64,000 nucleotides of DNA from Moniliella sp. 'wahieum' (GCA_003971905.1 RSEE01000013.1:868001-932000), one strand, 5' to 3'; counted from the stretch's first letter, positions 10,978 to 22,796 are shown. Notes: generated from the letters alone by a model not told the origin. Numbers and translations: made by a program.

Positions 10978-11273
10978 GATAAGGCAGCGATGGGGAAAAA
11001 GGATGGCCTTGGTCCTTGAAGCAAGGCGGTCCAAGGCGATGCACTCTCATCAAATCAGCGATGAAGTCATCTAGAGACCCAGGGTGGAAATCGACGTTTT
11101 TTATTCTTTTTTTTTTCTTGCGCGGCGCAACCGAAACAGGGCTACTAGGTGGGTTTCTTCTCCATGGCAATTCTCGTGTTGTTCATCTCCCCACACCATC
11201 TCTTGCGACGGAAGACTGCGGATCGAACTTACCCCCCCCCCCCGACCCCTCCGCCACTTTCCTCCTACTCACC
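10978..11273. promoter_or_regulatory. Divergent promoter between NR2C2AP-like gene and DUS4
   Basis: This is a 296-bp non-coding gap between two start codons facing away from each other. It contains a T-run with AT-rich flanks (about 11096-11117) and a C-run (11232-11243) just before the DUS4 start. Shared regulation is possible but no specific factor site is evident. Confidence 0.45.
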
Positions 11274-12632
11274 ATGCACCCCGACCCGGCGTTCGATTCC
11301 GAGTGGGAGTGCGAGTCGGTCTGGGACCCCATGCGGATGCTGCAGTGCAGTGGACGCAGGTGCCAGCACCAGAGCTGCTGCTGCGGTACCCCGATGCGAT
11401 CAATGTGTGTGCGCCCATGGTGCGTACTCGAAAATGCCTTTCGTTCGCTCGTGTCTCTGTACAATACCCAGATTACCACTACCCCCATGATTCTGCCGCT
11501 GAGTTCAGCGTTCCTCCCTGGCCCGCGACTCGGACTTCTCTTCCAGGTTTTGAGCGTGGCTTCTTTGCATTTGAAAAGGCGGCTTCACGTCGCCAGCGCC
11601 TTCTTGCTCTGCAGCAAGCCGAGGGAAATAACGCAGAGGAGAAGGATACCGTTAAGGACACGAGGAGTATGTTCGTGGCGCGCTTATATGCCAGATGGCC
11701 GCGCACGACCCCAAGGCCCTGGCCGACGCGGCCGAGCTTATCGCCCCGCATGTGGACGGGATCGACCTCAATTGTGGCTGGTACGTACCCCCTCCTCCCC
11801 TGCCTCCGATTCACTGGCGCTGACCCACCCAGTCCGCAGCCGTGGGCGTACAGCGAGGGGATCGGGTCGGCACTGCTGCGCCAACCGGAACGGTGCGTGA
11901 TCTGGTGCGCGCTGTCAAGGCACGTCTCGGCGACGGGTACTGCGTTAGTGTCAAAATCCGTGTCGACCCAGATCTGCGCCGGACAGATCAACTGGTACGA
12001 ACAGCGCTCCATGCCGGCGCATCTATCTTGACTGTGCATGGGCGGACACGGCAGCAGTCGTCCGACTCGCACCCCGTCGACCTGGACGCTATCAAGTTTG
12101 CTCTTGATACCGCACGGGCGTGCGGGAGCCAGACGGCTTCCCCGTCGGCGCCTACGGGGCCAGAGGGAGGTTGCGATTACGAAGGTGGCGGCGCGGGGGG
12201 TACAGTGCCCTGCATGGCTAATGGGGATGTGTGGTCGTTGGCGGACGCGCGGGAAATGAGGCGAAGAACAGGTGCACAGGGGATTATGAGCGCCCGTGGC
12301 TTGCTCGCCAACCCAGCACTCTTTTCCGGTCACGCCGTCACCCGCTCGAGGCTGTGCGGGAGTTCGCCATCCTTTCCACTGCCCTGGGTGGGATGCCGTC
12401 CCAAAATACCCACCGCCACTTGGCGTACATGCTCGAGTCCCGCTTGTCCCGCAACGAGCTCGTTAGCTTCAATGCCTTGTCGAGCACCGCCGGGGTACTG
12501 GACTACCTCACTTACCAGGGCTTGTTCGGGACGGGGGGATTGGTCCTTGATCCATGGGACACCGGCCTGGTTCCGCCCAACTTGGACTGGTCTTCTTCCC
12601 TCATCTCGAAGCGGGTGCCTCTCCAGGCTTGA
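11274..12632 (+). CDS. DUS4: tRNA-dihydrouridine synthase, Dus4 type (frameshifted)
   Basis: This is an FMN enzyme that reduces uridines in the D-loop of tRNA; the Dus4 family modifies U20a/U20b. The start ATG is at 11274. Family motifs in order are NVCAPMV (FMN-binding N-terminus), TTTPMIL, the block around AAHDPKALADAAELIAPHV, the catalytic loop DLNCGCPQPWAYSEGIGSAL, VSVKIRVDPDL, ILTVHGRTRQQ, MANGDVWSLADA and MSARGLLANPALF. The catalytic Cys codon is split by a 52-nt intron (11781-11832, GTACGT...CCCAG), which restores CGCPQPW. The C-terminal helical domain ends KRVPLQA. The total is about 400 residues. Frame changes near 11345, 11408, 11510, 11650, 11860 and 12330 are single-base. It is convergent with DNM1. 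Dus4 rather than Dus1 is inferred from the APMVRYSK-like start and overall layout. Confidence 0.85.
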
Positions 12633-13101
12633 AGCACATGACTCGGCGCTTGTCGCCACCAATTGACACCCCTAGCAATACCAGCCCCCAAAACGGCACA
12701 ATGCAACTATAGCTTACCGCGAAACGCGGGGGCGGTGGTTCGGCCCTGGATACAGGGATATATGAAGCTTCTCCACCAGTGAGTGCCGCTCTTCGCTGAG
12801 CATGAGCGGGACAAGACAGAAGAGAAAGCGGCGATACAAGTGCAAGTTATGGGCCCATCGTCACCCTTACACCAGATGGTACAGTGTGCCATGCCCTCTC
12901 TGTGCATCATGACCCTAGCTACCCCCTGCGTTCCCTTTGTCGAGATCAACAGCCCCGTTCACATCCCACATCCTGTATAGCTCCATCATCATTGTCATAG
13001 ATCCAGTGCCTACTCAGCCTTGGTGGGCTTTCCAATACGGCGCACGCGCAGCTGCCAATGGCAGCACCAGCATTCCACCGTTCTATCCTCTCTTGCGGTC
13101 C
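12633..13101. other. Convergent 3' intergenic region DUS4/DNM1
   Basis: This is about 470 bp between the stops of DUS4 (+) and DNM1 (-). No protein or RNA feature could be supported; it presumably holds both 3' untranslated regions. Confidence 0.4.
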
Positions 13102-15598
13102 TCATGCCGTTGGCTTGAGAGTCACATCTGACAGAATCTTGAAGGCTTCCCGATACACATCCAGCAGCGATTGCACCCGTTGCGCTCTGCTTTGATTGCT
13201 TCGTCCTCTTCTAGCAAGTTAGCAAAGAGGTTGTCCTTGTACAGCCCCTTGACCAGGCGGTTCTGTACCGAGTCCCGGGTAAAGTTGACGAGCAAGTGCA
13301 TGATAGCTTTGGGCACCAGATCCTCAACCATCTGTCGCACCACCCCAAAGTACGATGTGATCAGCCCTCGAATCAATGCCGTCTCCATCTCTTCTCGGTC
13401 CGACAGCATTGGCTGCGCTGCATCGCCGGGCATCGGGCCACGTCCAAATGTTTGTCCAAGACTTCATGTCGAACGCAGCGCTCGAGCCTTCCAGCCCCAC
13501 CCGCCCGGCCAAAAGGCTTCCACTACTTCGCGCTGGCGCGACAGGAGGTGCACCACCGAGCGCTGCCCCAGGCCCGGCCGTCGCACCGAAAAAGTAGGTC
13601 AGGAAACCGTCCCCTTGCTTGGGGCCGCCAGCAGCTGAGGCGTTGGTAGATTGGGACGAGGTCGAGAGCCGACCTTCGATTACCTGCACACCCGACCCTG
13701 TCTTCCGTTGCCGGCCAGCAGTGACCTCGCGGCCAAACGAGGGAGTTGCGGATTCCTCCACGTCACCGTCTGCACTCAGATCGGGGGAATCGGGGCGGTC
13801 TCCCTCCACGCCGAGGAGGCGGCGGCTAGTAGATCCGTGGTTGCTGCGTGCCTTGTGTAGCTGTTTGGTCTGTTCAGCGACCGCTGCCGAGTCGCGCACA
13901 AAGGCAGGATGGTTCGTGTTGATGTAGGCAGCCTGGATCGCGATCAAGCTCTGGACATACTCGCTCGTCGGGCCCAAGCGTTCCCGGAGCAAGTCCGAAA
14001 CCACCTCGATGAGCTGCGCATGCAATCGTGGGAAGCGTTGAAGTTCGGTATTGGTGATGTTGTGGCAAATCTTCATCAATTCTTCGTACACCAGCTCCAC
14101 GCAGCGCAGTGAAGGTGGCTCCAGGAGCTTGATCTGGGGTTTGATCAGTAGTTCGAACGCCTGCTCTGGAACAAAGAGGCTGGGACGGGGCCCTGTGCTG
14201 TTGCGAATGGCGGTCCGAATGTCGTGCACGGTCAGGTTGCTGGTTGGGTTCAGGCCTTCAAGCGCACTGCCAAACACATCATTGAAGATGTAGTAGATGC
14301 GTGCGCCGCCACAGAGTTCCTTGGTCGAGATCTCAAAGGACGTGCCATCAATCGACGCAACAAAGTCCCGGGCAAACTGGTCATCAGTTTGAGCACCATA
14401 GCGCCCTGCTCGTTCTGTCCACATAACCTGCATCGCCAAATGCAGCAAGTTCCTGCTGAGCTGGCCCACAAGTGTGTTGAGGCGGGCCTTCATGTCGGGC
14501 AGCTTTCCCGGATGTGGTTCATGAGAACCGTGTTGAGCGTGCGCGCCAGATACTTGGTCCCTGAGCGGTGGGCGATGCTGCGATAGGCGGGATGGTTCTG
14601 GAAAAAGTCCTGCTCGGCTTGGCGCGCCTCAAGCATGGAGACATTACCATTGATATCCTGCTGCGAGCGATTGACGACACCGATGAAGCCTAGCTTAAGG
14701 GGGTACACCCGCCCGGTGAGAATGTCCATGGCGTGCGTGCCACTGTCCATCAGGTCCAGCTTGGTCAGCACCCCGATAGTCCGCTGGCCCTGTGGGTCAA
14801 CACTCCGGGCAAGTTTGAGGCTATCGCTGTTGGCCAAGTCGACGTTGGCAGGGCTGATGGCAAGAATGATGCAGTTGGGTTTGGAAATGTAGTCCCGCAC
14901 CAGGTCGCGGATCTGACGCTCGATATCTGAAGGTTGGTCCCCGACCGGAATCTAACCAGAGTCAGCTGGGGGGCAAAAGCTGTGAGAGCGGCAGATGAAT
15001 GCGTACCTTGGTCAGCCCAGGCAAGTCGACAAGGGTCAAGTTGAGGACGTTGGGAGAATGGATCTTGAGATGGATTGGGAGCTTGGACACCCCCTTGTTT
15101 TGACCGGCGACTCGAAACGTTTCGTTCTCGATTTCGCGGCGGATTTCGGCAAAGTCGGTAAAGCGGCGGTCAAGATGAAGGAACTCGCCCCACTCGGCAT
15201 GCTGCGGGGGCGAGATCCGTGAGGTGCCGTTGAGACTGTCGTCGAAGTTGCCCTTGGACCCAAGCGCAGGGGTGTCGGAGGCAGGGGCGTGTGGATGAGC
15301 TGCAGTACCAGCGGGCGGCGGGTAACGATGCCGCTTCCGCGCGGGAGGAAGTCCTTTCCGACAATACTGGATGCCGAAGCCAACAAGGAGGGGAGATGGT
15401 CAGCTATGCCCACGCACCGGGAGGTTGGCTGCTACACTCACGTCTCAAGCACCGACGACTTGCCCGAGCTCTGGGCCCCGACGACGACACATTGTGGCAG
15501 GTCGACTTGGTCGCCTCCGATGGAGGCAAACGTCTCCTGGAGCTTGTTGACCGACTCGATCAGCGACGTGGGGGCGCAGGGCTGCCTGTCATGGTCAT
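13102..15598 (-). CDS. DNM1: Dynamin-related GTPase Dnm1 (mitochondrial/peroxisomal fission; frameshifted)
   Basis: This is a large GTPase that assembles around mitochondria and peroxisomes and constricts them. The start is near ATG 15598. The G domain has [26 protein letters not shown] (G1), [33 protein letters not shown] (G3) and [10 protein letters not shown] (G4). [18 protein letters not shown] is diagnostic of the Dnm1/Drp1 branch rather than Vps1. Introns lie at 15367-15441 and 14952-15006. The middle/stalk region is followed by a Ser/Gly-rich variable insert (about 13850-13480), then the GED with [20 protein letters not shown] and [13 protein letters not shown], and the tail [16 protein letters not shown]...LKPTA. 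The total is about 790 residues. Frameshifts occur near 15585, 15285, 14490, 13440 and 13178; the last removes one G from a run before VQSLLD. Confidence 0.92.
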
Positions 15599-16017
15599 GG
15601 AGGAGGAGGAGGAGGTGGTGGTGCGCCCGCAGCTGCCGCCTTCCCGCCACAGCGCGGCCAACACCAACCCCACGGCCAACCAACACTCAACCTCACTGCC
15701 GCCGTGCGGGATGCTCCGATGGACACTGCCCCTGTGGCGGACTGCGCTCTCTTCAGCGGGAGAGGCACGGGACCAGTGCTACCCCACCTGCCCCGTCCCG
15801 TAGCTTCCGAAGACGAGACGGCACTAGGGTTGTTGCCGAGCTAAGCGCTAAAGTACGGCCAGTCTCTAGTCTGCCCATCTAATAAGAGGCTCTGACGCGC
15901 GACGGCCACTCTGGCCGGCTTTCGCCTGCTTTCGCTTCTGCCCGTCTGCCTCGGCCTCTACCAGGGCGGATACCATGTAACAAGCGATGGATGCCGTGAT
16001 GCATGAAACATCTCGCC
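15599..16017. other. Intergenic between HBS1 3' end and DNM1 start
   Basis: This 420-bp gap holds the DNM1 promoter, with the minus-strand HBS1 stop on the left. The triplet-rich stretch at 15598-15617 (GAG/GAGGA) lies immediately upstream of the DNM1 ATG. Nothing coding is supported. Confidence 0.4.
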
Positions 16018-17957
16018 CTACTGGTCCGTAAACACCTCCAGCACAACCCCAGCGGCCACTGTCTCCCCGTCCTTGCGGAGCAGCAACCGGGCCATGTCCT
16101 TGTTGGTCTTGACGTCCTCCAGTGGCACGCCCTTGCTCTGCCCCGCTGCCCCACCTGCATGCAGCACAAGCTTCACCTCGGCAGAGCTGTTATGACCCAG
16201 CACACGGGGCTTCCGCCGCTTGACTTGGCCCGTCGATTTGTCCAGCGTAGCAATCAGCTCGGCCAGCGTGGCGGGCGTATTGGACGAATGGTGGAACACT
16301 TCGAGTGCGGTGCCGGCAACAGCGGGTAGGTGGGCTGGAAGACAATGATCTGAGCCCGAGCTGAAGTGGCCAAAGGAACGAGCGCATTGGGCGGGCACAG
16401 CACCGACCCCACCCCCACGTTGATTGATCCATCCCACTTAGATAGAGGGTCACGCTCGACCCCGCTGCGGCCCATTGAACCGCTTCGCCATCCTTTTCGA
16501 TGGTTCTGACTAGCCCGGATTCATCCCCGGGTACCGCCCGCACCACCTCTCCCACTTGCACCACTCCACTTACAATTCGCCCGGACACGCCCAGCCTGAC
16601 GACAAGGCTGACTGGCTCTTGAACACGTTGTCACTGGCAGGCGAAGGGGGGCATCGAACTGCCGGACCGAGGGGTCAAGTTTGTCCAGGACTTCTACCAC
16701 CGTTGGGCCCTTGTACCACTGAGCCAGGAGGCCCTTCTCATTCCGCTCCGCGAGGTTCTCTCCGACAGCGGCACCGCAGGGCACAAAGGACACCTTGGCC
16801 AAATTGAAGCCCGTGTGGGCGAGAAAGGGCTTCATCTCCTCCACAATCTCCGTATAGCGGCCCTCGTCGTATTGAACTGCATCCATCTTGTTGACCACCA
16901 CAACGAGTTGCTGCACCCCCAAGCTGCGAACGAGAAGAGCATGCTCGCGGGTTTGACCCTGGGAGCTGAAGCCCGCTTCAAACGCATTGATCCCCGCGTC
17001 AATGACAAGAACTGCGGCATCAGCCTGCGCAGCACCACTAATCATGTTGGGGATAAAGTCTCGGTGGCCGGGGGCGTCCAGTAGGGTAAAGTGGCGCTTG
17101 GGCGTCTCAAACGTGTCCTGGGCCACGTCAATGGTCACCCCACGTGCTCGCTCCTCTTCCGAGCTGTCCAATGCCCATGCATAGGCAAACGACCCTTGCC
17201 CAGCTTGCTGCTCGCCGCTCATTCTGCCCGTGCTCTCTCGCACTCAGAACCCAAGTTCAACCAACAGTCGACCCATCATGGTCGATTTGCCCGCGTCTAC
17301 ATGCCCCACCACCACCAAACTGAGCGCTGGCTTGCCCTGCTCAGCCTCTTGCTTGGCCAACTCTACCACCTTTTCGGGGGACATGTTGAGGCGAGGGGTA
17401 GGCGTCGCAGGTGGGGTGGGCCGGACACTGGAGCCGCTCTCGGAAGCGCTGCTGGGCCCGGGGGGGTGAGATGGACACTGTCTATTCCGGAGCGCAGTTT
17501 TTCCACCGCGGGATTGGCGGCCTTTTTTGCAGCTAGAAACGTGGGTCAGTCAAAGTCCATCCAGGGAGAAAGAGACGACCCTGCTGTTCTTGTTTTTGCT
17601 TCTTTTTCCGATCCTTTGCCTCCTTCTTTTGCTTCTCCTTGATCAAATGGTCCAACGTCCCTTCCACATCAAAGTAAGAATCCCACAGCAGATCCTTGAT
17701 TGCGCGATCGGTAAAGTCCGAGTTGGGGCCAAGAACCGACTTGACCTGGCTCAGCGCAGTTTCAAGTTCAAAGCGCGAGTCTTCGTCAATGTCTGCGATT
17801 AGCAATCAGACTGTCAGCCTCGCCCTACGCCATGGCCATCAACAGTATGCCCGACTAGGAGTGATAACGCACCATACGGGTCCAACTCGTCGGAGAAGTT
17901 GTCCTCAGCAAGCTCCTCGTCTAGATCCAGATTCCTGACGGCGCGATGGCGAGACAT
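16018..17957 (-). CDS. HBS1: Hbs1-type ribosome-rescue GTPase (frameshifted)
   Basis: This is an eRF3/EF-1alpha-like GTPase that works with Dom34/Pelota to release stalled ribosomes in the cytosol. The start at 17957 gives MSRHRAVRNLDLDEELAEDN, closely like the HBS1L N-terminus. An 81-nt intron (17793-17873) splits DPYD. The Hbs1 N-terminal domain follows (AIKDLLWDSYFDVEGTLDHL), then a basic linker. The GTPase core has VVVGHVDAGKSTMMGRLL (G1), SFAYAWALDSSEEERARGVT, DAPGHRDFI (G3) and VVNKMDAVQYD (G4). Beta-barrel domains 2 and 3 follow (GRIVSGVVQVGEVVRAVPG; NKDMARLLLRKDGETVAAG), ending LEVFTDQ. The total is about 600 residues. Frameshifts near 17555, 17440, 16640, 16440 and 16330, and an apparent in-frame TGA at 17244-17246 just after G1, interrupt it. 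Confidence 0.92.
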
Positions 17958-18544
17958 GATGGAGGCCAGCGGCGGGAGATGGTGGGTGGCTGACAAGCAA
18001 CTCAACCGCAGCTACCCCAAAGGTGGTCCGAGCTGTTGAATTTGAGGCGGGATCAAGCTCAACATTGAAACATGTGATGTCCAGACACGATGCATGATGC
18101 ATGGTGTGGTGGATGACCGCCTCTTCCAGCAGCCGGTCCGATGCGATGCTCCCCCGGCGCCAGAGGACGGAAGGGCGAATGCGAGGCAATGGAGGCGACC
18201 GGGACGGAGGCAGATGCGCGCCGAGGGAACGCAGGGGCAAGCACTTCACCTTGACGTTCCAGTCGATCCAGGTGGTCATATTGGGGCAGCAGCTCGAACA
18301 GCCTGCCACCGGCTGCCACGAACAGGCGTGACGTCACGCGTCAGGCGCCAATAATAACCCGCTCGGACCGCCAATTCTTCTTCTCAGGTCGAAAAGAATT
18401 ACGTCATCCATCCATTCCAGGCTTCTCGCCAGTTGCGTTTTCTCTTTTTCGACACTCGACACGCACGACCCACACTCGCTCGCTCCCAGTTCCGGCCGTG
18501 CACGCCTGCCTGCTTCCCACCACCACCTCCTCCTTCCCATCACA
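17958..18544. promoter_or_regulatory. Divergent promoter HBS1 / PA2G4-like gene
   Basis: This is a 587-bp gap between divergent start codons of two ribosome-linked genes. It contains a palindromic TGACGTCA (18329-18336) followed closely by CCAAT (18348-18352), nearer the PA2G4-like gene, and a C/T-rich stretch at 18510-18540 just before its ATG. A bZIP and CCAAT-factor input is plausible. Confidence 0.45.
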
Positions 18545-19808
18545 ATGCCAGCCGCGAAGACTGCCACGTCCACCTCCGCCCCTGCCTCTGCTGCGTCCTT
18601 CATGGACGTCGAGGTGCCCAAGGTACGCCACATTCGCTGCCGCACACGCTTCTGCAGAACCCGTTCGCGTGTCGAGTACTGACCCTCTCTGGGCTCTGTT
18701 GACTCCCAGTACCGCGCGGCTGGTGAGCCGCAGCTGCTGCGCTGGGCAAGGTTCTGTCCGCCGCTGTGGCCGGTGCCAAGATCATCGACCTTTGCAAGGT
18801 TGGTGACGACGCTCTGGCCGAGGCGCTAGCCCAGGCTCCCTTCAAGAAGGCCACCAAGGGCATCGCCTTCCCTACCACGGTGAGCGTGAACCATATCATC
18901 TGCAACTACTCGCCTCTGCCCGTCAAGACCTCGCTTAACCCAACCGAGGCCAGCTGGCTGCCCAAGAGCAAGCTGAGCAAATTACCGAGCTGAAGGATGG
19001 CGACGTGATCAAGGTCCAGCTTGGTGCGCACATTGATGGCTTTGCCGGTATCCTTGCCGAGACGGCCGTGGTGGGTGCGACCGAGGTCACCGGCCCCAAG
19101 GCCGACCTGATTGCCGCTGTTAAGGTTGCTGAGCAGGTTGCCTTGCGGCGCTCAAGGTGGGTGCGACGAACCATGAGGTGGCTAAGCAGATTGAGGAGGC
19201 GGTCAAGGAGTTCACTGGCGTGCGTCTTGTCGGTGACATGCAGACCAACCTTATGTCCCAAAACGTGGTCGATGGCAAGAAGAAGATTGTGCTGTCCCCC
19301 GAGTCGGGCGCACGGCCAGACACGGTCAAGATCGAGGCGAACGAAGTGTATGGGTTTGACCTGAACTTGACCACGTCCAAGTCGGGCAAGGCAAGTCGGG
19401 TGCTTACCCAGCCACCATCTTCAAGAAGACTGGCCAGACGTACCAGCTCAAGCTGGAGACTGCCCGCAAGGTCTTTGCTGCTGTGTCCAAGAAGGCGGGC
19501 TCGTTCCCCTTCCAGCTCGGCTCGGTTCTGCCTGAGTCGGAGCTCGTTCGCGCTCGGTTCGGTATCCAGGCTGCCGCCTCGCACAACCTGGTTCAGCCGT
19601 TCGAGGTGCTGTACGATGAGAAGGATGCATTCACTGCCCAGGTCTTCTTCACGGTTGCTACCAACGCCAAGGGCGCCATCCGCTCACGCCCGAGAATGCC
19701 GGTGGCTTTTACACCCCGGAGAAGATCAAGTCCACCCAGGCAGTGAAGGACGCCAAGCTCCTTGAGCTCCTTGCCCAGCCGGTGCGCATTCCCAAGAAGA
19801 AGAACTAA
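18545..19808 (+). CDS. PA2G4/EBP1-like pseudo-peptidase of the M24 family (frameshifted)
   Basis: This is a homologue of proliferation-associated 2G4 (EBP1; fission yeast Cdb4), a methionine-aminopeptidase fold without peptidase activity that binds pre-ribosomes and nascent 60S subunits. Exon 1 (18545-18622) codes MPAAKTATSTSAPASAASFM and DVEVPK. An 87-nt intron (18623-18709) precedes YRAAGE. Then come VLSAAVAGAKIIDLCKVGD, KGIAFPTTVSVN, LKDGDVIKVQLGAHIDGF (family core), NEVYGFDLNL, KKAGSFPFQL, RARFGIQAAASHNLVQPFEV and a basic tail VRIPKKKN. The total is about 385 residues, the normal length. One-base losses occur near 18728, 18950, 19146 (LAALKVG), 19392 (GKGKSG) and 19686 (IRLTPENAG), several in doubled G or C. 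It shares a promoter with HBS1. Confidence 0.9.
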
Positions 19809-20075
19809 GATTGCGTGGTAGCAGTTGCGAGCATCCAACTTTTATCTTCTGTCTATCTGGCGTCCATGCATGATTATCCGCTCCCGTCTGCGTCAACGGC
19901 ACCACCCATAGCAACAGCACCAGTCCGGCTGGGGCTCGTCACATCCTAGGGTTCCCTCATAGCAGGCAGAAGCTCTGCTTCCCAATGTACTGCATTGTAA
20001 TTGATCGAGTTGATGTTGGTGCTAGCCCATGACGGAGGAAAACAAGGGTAGGGATTGAGGGTTAACAATCCTCAG

Positions 20076-20315
20076 CTAGGCAACGCGATCGGTAGGGGCC
20101 GGCCAGGCTTCTTCGTGCCGGGCCAGCATCTGGTAGTGTGCCTCGGTATACTGGGCGGGTCCGCGGCGCATACGGCGGCCCATGTGGCTGAGAAGCTCCT
20201 GGCCCATGCAAGATGAGAGAAAGCACCAGACCAGCGCCAGGAAGCAGAAGAGCGCCATGGCCACCAAGGTCCAGATGAGCTTGGCGCTCAGTTGCTCCGC
20301 TTCATCCTGCGCCAT
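20076..20315 (-). CDS. Small single-pass membrane protein, unknown
   Basis: This is an intact 79-codon frame, one of the few unbroken ones here. After a short acidic N-terminus (MAQDEAEQLSAK) comes a strongly hydrophobic helix, LIWTLVAMALFCFLALVW, at residues 13-30. It is followed by CFLSSCMGQELL and a basic, His-containing tail (GRRMRRGPAQYTEAHYQMLA). This fits a type I/III membrane protein with the basic tail in the cytosol. It sits between the PA2G4-like gene and NOG1, diverging from NOG1 across about 430 bp. I do not recognise the family. The clear TM helix, the position in a gene-sized gap and the intact frame are the only support. Confidence 0.5.
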   Translation of the reverse strand: MAQDEAEQLSAKLIWTLVAMALFCFLALVWCFLSSCMGQELLSHMGRRMRRGPAQYTEAHYQMLARHEEAWPAPTDRVA

Positions 20316-20745
20316 CGTGGGGAGGGAGGGATGGTGTCAGGCAGCGGACATGAACTGATGGAGGAACACAGGGAGGACGGGAATCAGCGCGAGTCGCGGC
20401 CGTAGTCGCAGGCGCCAACAAAAGACATACCCGCCCGAATGGAAGGATTGGTAGGAGGCGTCCGAGGCTGGAGGAGGTCGGGGGCGTGGGGTGCCCTAGA
20501 GTGTGCCCCGGAGTGTCCAGGTGAGCGTCCCCCCCCCCGGTGTCCAACCACAAGGAGGCCACCTTGGATCGGTGCAACTCCTGCGTCCATTCCGCCCTAG
20601 GGGCCCACCTGCGCCCAATTCCGCTGGGTATTTTTTTTGCGGCGGGCCAGCGACGGGAGCTACAGCCAGCAGATCGGCCGCCGTCTCTTCCTTCCTGCTG
20701 CCACCACCTTGGACACTCCCTCGATCCTCCCCCCGCCCGCCCGCC
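20316..20745. promoter_or_regulatory. Divergent promoter, small membrane protein gene / NOG1
   Basis: This is a 430-bp non-coding interval with a C-run at about 20530-20540 and a T-run at 20629-20638. C/T-rich sequence immediately precedes the NOG1 ATG. No specific site stands out. Confidence 0.4.
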
Positions 20746-22796
20746 ATGGCGACGTTCAAGAGCAACATTGCGCCTGTCCCGACCGCAAGCGATTTCTTGG
20801 ACATTGTCCTGTCCAAGACGCAGCGCCGTACCCCCACTGTGGTCCATCCAGGATGGAAAATCACCCGTATCCGCAGCTTTTACATGCGCAAGGTCATGTT
20901 TACTAAGGACTCCTTTACCGAAAACTCGCTGCTATTCTTGAAGAGTTTCCCATTCTGGATGTATGTTACCCACCCCTGGTCGTTGGTTTTCCGTCGCTGA
21001 CCTTTGCTCTTGCCGCCGTCAGAACTTGCACCCGTTCACTGCGTCGCTCATGAACGTCCTGTACGACAAAACCACTACAAGCTCGCCCTGGGCCAGCTCA
21101 ATACTGCCAAGCACCTGATCGAGCAGGTTGCCAAGGACTACACACGTCTCCTCAAGTACGGTGACAGTCTGTACCGCTGCAAGCAGCTCAAACGTGCTGC
21201 CATGGGTCGCATGGCTACTATCATGCGCCGCCAGAAGGATTCCCGCATACCTCGAGCAGGTCCGCCAACACATCTCCCGTCTGCCCTCCATTGACCCCTC
21301 AGCCCGTACACTGCTCATTTGCGGCTACCCGAACGTGGGCAAGTCCAGCTTCATCAACAAGGTCACCCGGGCGGATGTGGATGTGCAGCCGTATGCGTTC
21401 ACGACCAAGAGCCTGTTCGTGGGCCACATGGACTACAAGTACCCCCTGCCGCGGTGTGATTGACACCCCCGGTATCCTTGACCATCCCCTTGAGGAGATG
21501 AACACGATTGAGATGCAGTCCATCACCGCGTTGGCCCATCTGCGCTCGGCTGTGCTGTACTTTATGGACTTGTCTGAACAGTGCGGCTACACGGTCGAGG
21601 CCCAGGTCCAGCTGTTCAACTCGATCAAGCCCCTGTTTGGCGGCAAAGCCCACCTTTGTGGTCGTCAACAAGGTCGACGTTCTCCGCCCGGCCGATCTGG
21701 ACGAGCCGCGGGCCAAGCTGCTGCAGTCCATCGTTGATGAGGGCGCTGGCAAGGTCCACCTCATGGAGGCTTCCACGTTTACCGACGAGGGCATCATGGA
21801 TGTGCGCAACGCCGCTTGCGACGCCCTGCTTTCGCTCCGTGTCGAGGCGAAATCCAAGTCGCACAAGGCAACTCAGGATGACGTTCTGAACCGTCTGCAT
21901 GTTGCCATGCCCAAGACGCGCGACAATGTGGAACGGAAACCCTTTATTCCCGCGGCGTTGCCGTTCGGGCCAAGTACGACAAGGAGGATCCTAACCGGCG
22001 CAGGCTCGAACGGGACCTGGAGGCGGAGAACGGTGGGCGGGCGTGTACTCGTCGGATCTGCGCAAGAACTATCTGCTGGAAAACGACGAGTGGAAGTACG
22101 ATGTGATTCCCGAGATTGCGGATGGCAAGAACATTGCCGACTTTGTTGATCCCGACATTCTGGAGAAACTCGAGGCGTGGAGAAGGAGGAGGAGAAGCTG
22201 GAGGCGGAGATGGCTTCTATGACGAGTCGGACGAGGAGGTTGATGAAGAGGCTGATGAGATCCGTGCGACCGCCAAGGAGATCCGGTACAGGCAGGCGGT
22301 GGCCAAGCAGGATGCCAGCGGCGCAAGGCTAAACATACTGCCGTCAAGATCCCGCGCAAACTGCAGCAGCACTCGATCAGCGAAATGGGTACCAAGCTTC
22401 GCGAGTCGGGCATTGACCCTTCCAGCATCGAGGCTCGTGCTGCCGTCCTGGCCAAGGCCAAGGCTGGACAGCAAGCGGAAGCGCCGCGATGAGGATGAGG
22501 AGATGGGCGAGGCAGAGGAGGCGATGGACACGGGCGACGCTCCCCGCCGCAAGGCACGCAAGAGCAACGAAGGCCGTGGCGTCGCGACCAAGTCCGGCAC
22601 CAAGCTTGGCACCCGCTCTACTGCTGGTCTCAAGGACGAGGCACAGGCCAAGAAGGCCCTCAAGCTCCACGACCTCTCCATCCGCCAGCGCAACTACCAT
22701 GGGCACCAAGGCGAAGGCGACCGCGCCATCAAGGAGGCACGGCCTCAGTGGCTTTACCGCGGCAAGATGTCTGCCGGCACCCGCCGCAGCCGGTAA
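20746..22796 (+). CDS. NOG1: Nucleolar GTP-binding protein 1 (60S ribosome assembly; frameshifted)
   Basis: This is an essential nucleolar GTPase that joins pre-60S particles. The start at 20746 gives [20 protein letters not shown], and [20 protein letters not shown] matches the NOG1 N-terminus. A 62-nt intron (20961-21022) lies in FPILD/NLHPF. The helical domain contains [19 protein letters not shown] and [13 protein letters not shown]. The GTPase domain contains [36 protein letters not shown] (G1), [34 protein letters not shown] (G3), [20 protein letters not shown] and [15 protein letters not shown] (G4). The C-terminal acidic/basic region includes [20 protein letters not shown] and ends in a basic tail ([12 protein letters not shown]). 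About a dozen single-base frame changes (for example 20928, 21071, 21243, 21455, 21955, 22178) split the frame, but every block is present in order. Length is about 680 residues. Confidence 0.94.

Noticed and set aside
11016..12031. Long overlapping plus frames of 294 and 315 codons
   Set aside because: They are mosaic frames of DUS4 running across its frameshifts and intron. Only the conserved blocks were used for the gene call.
16624..16680. A tRNA T-arm-like sequence (GGCATCGAACTGCC)
   Set aside because: It lies inside the HBS1 coding region at a frameshift, and no cloverleaf can be built around it.
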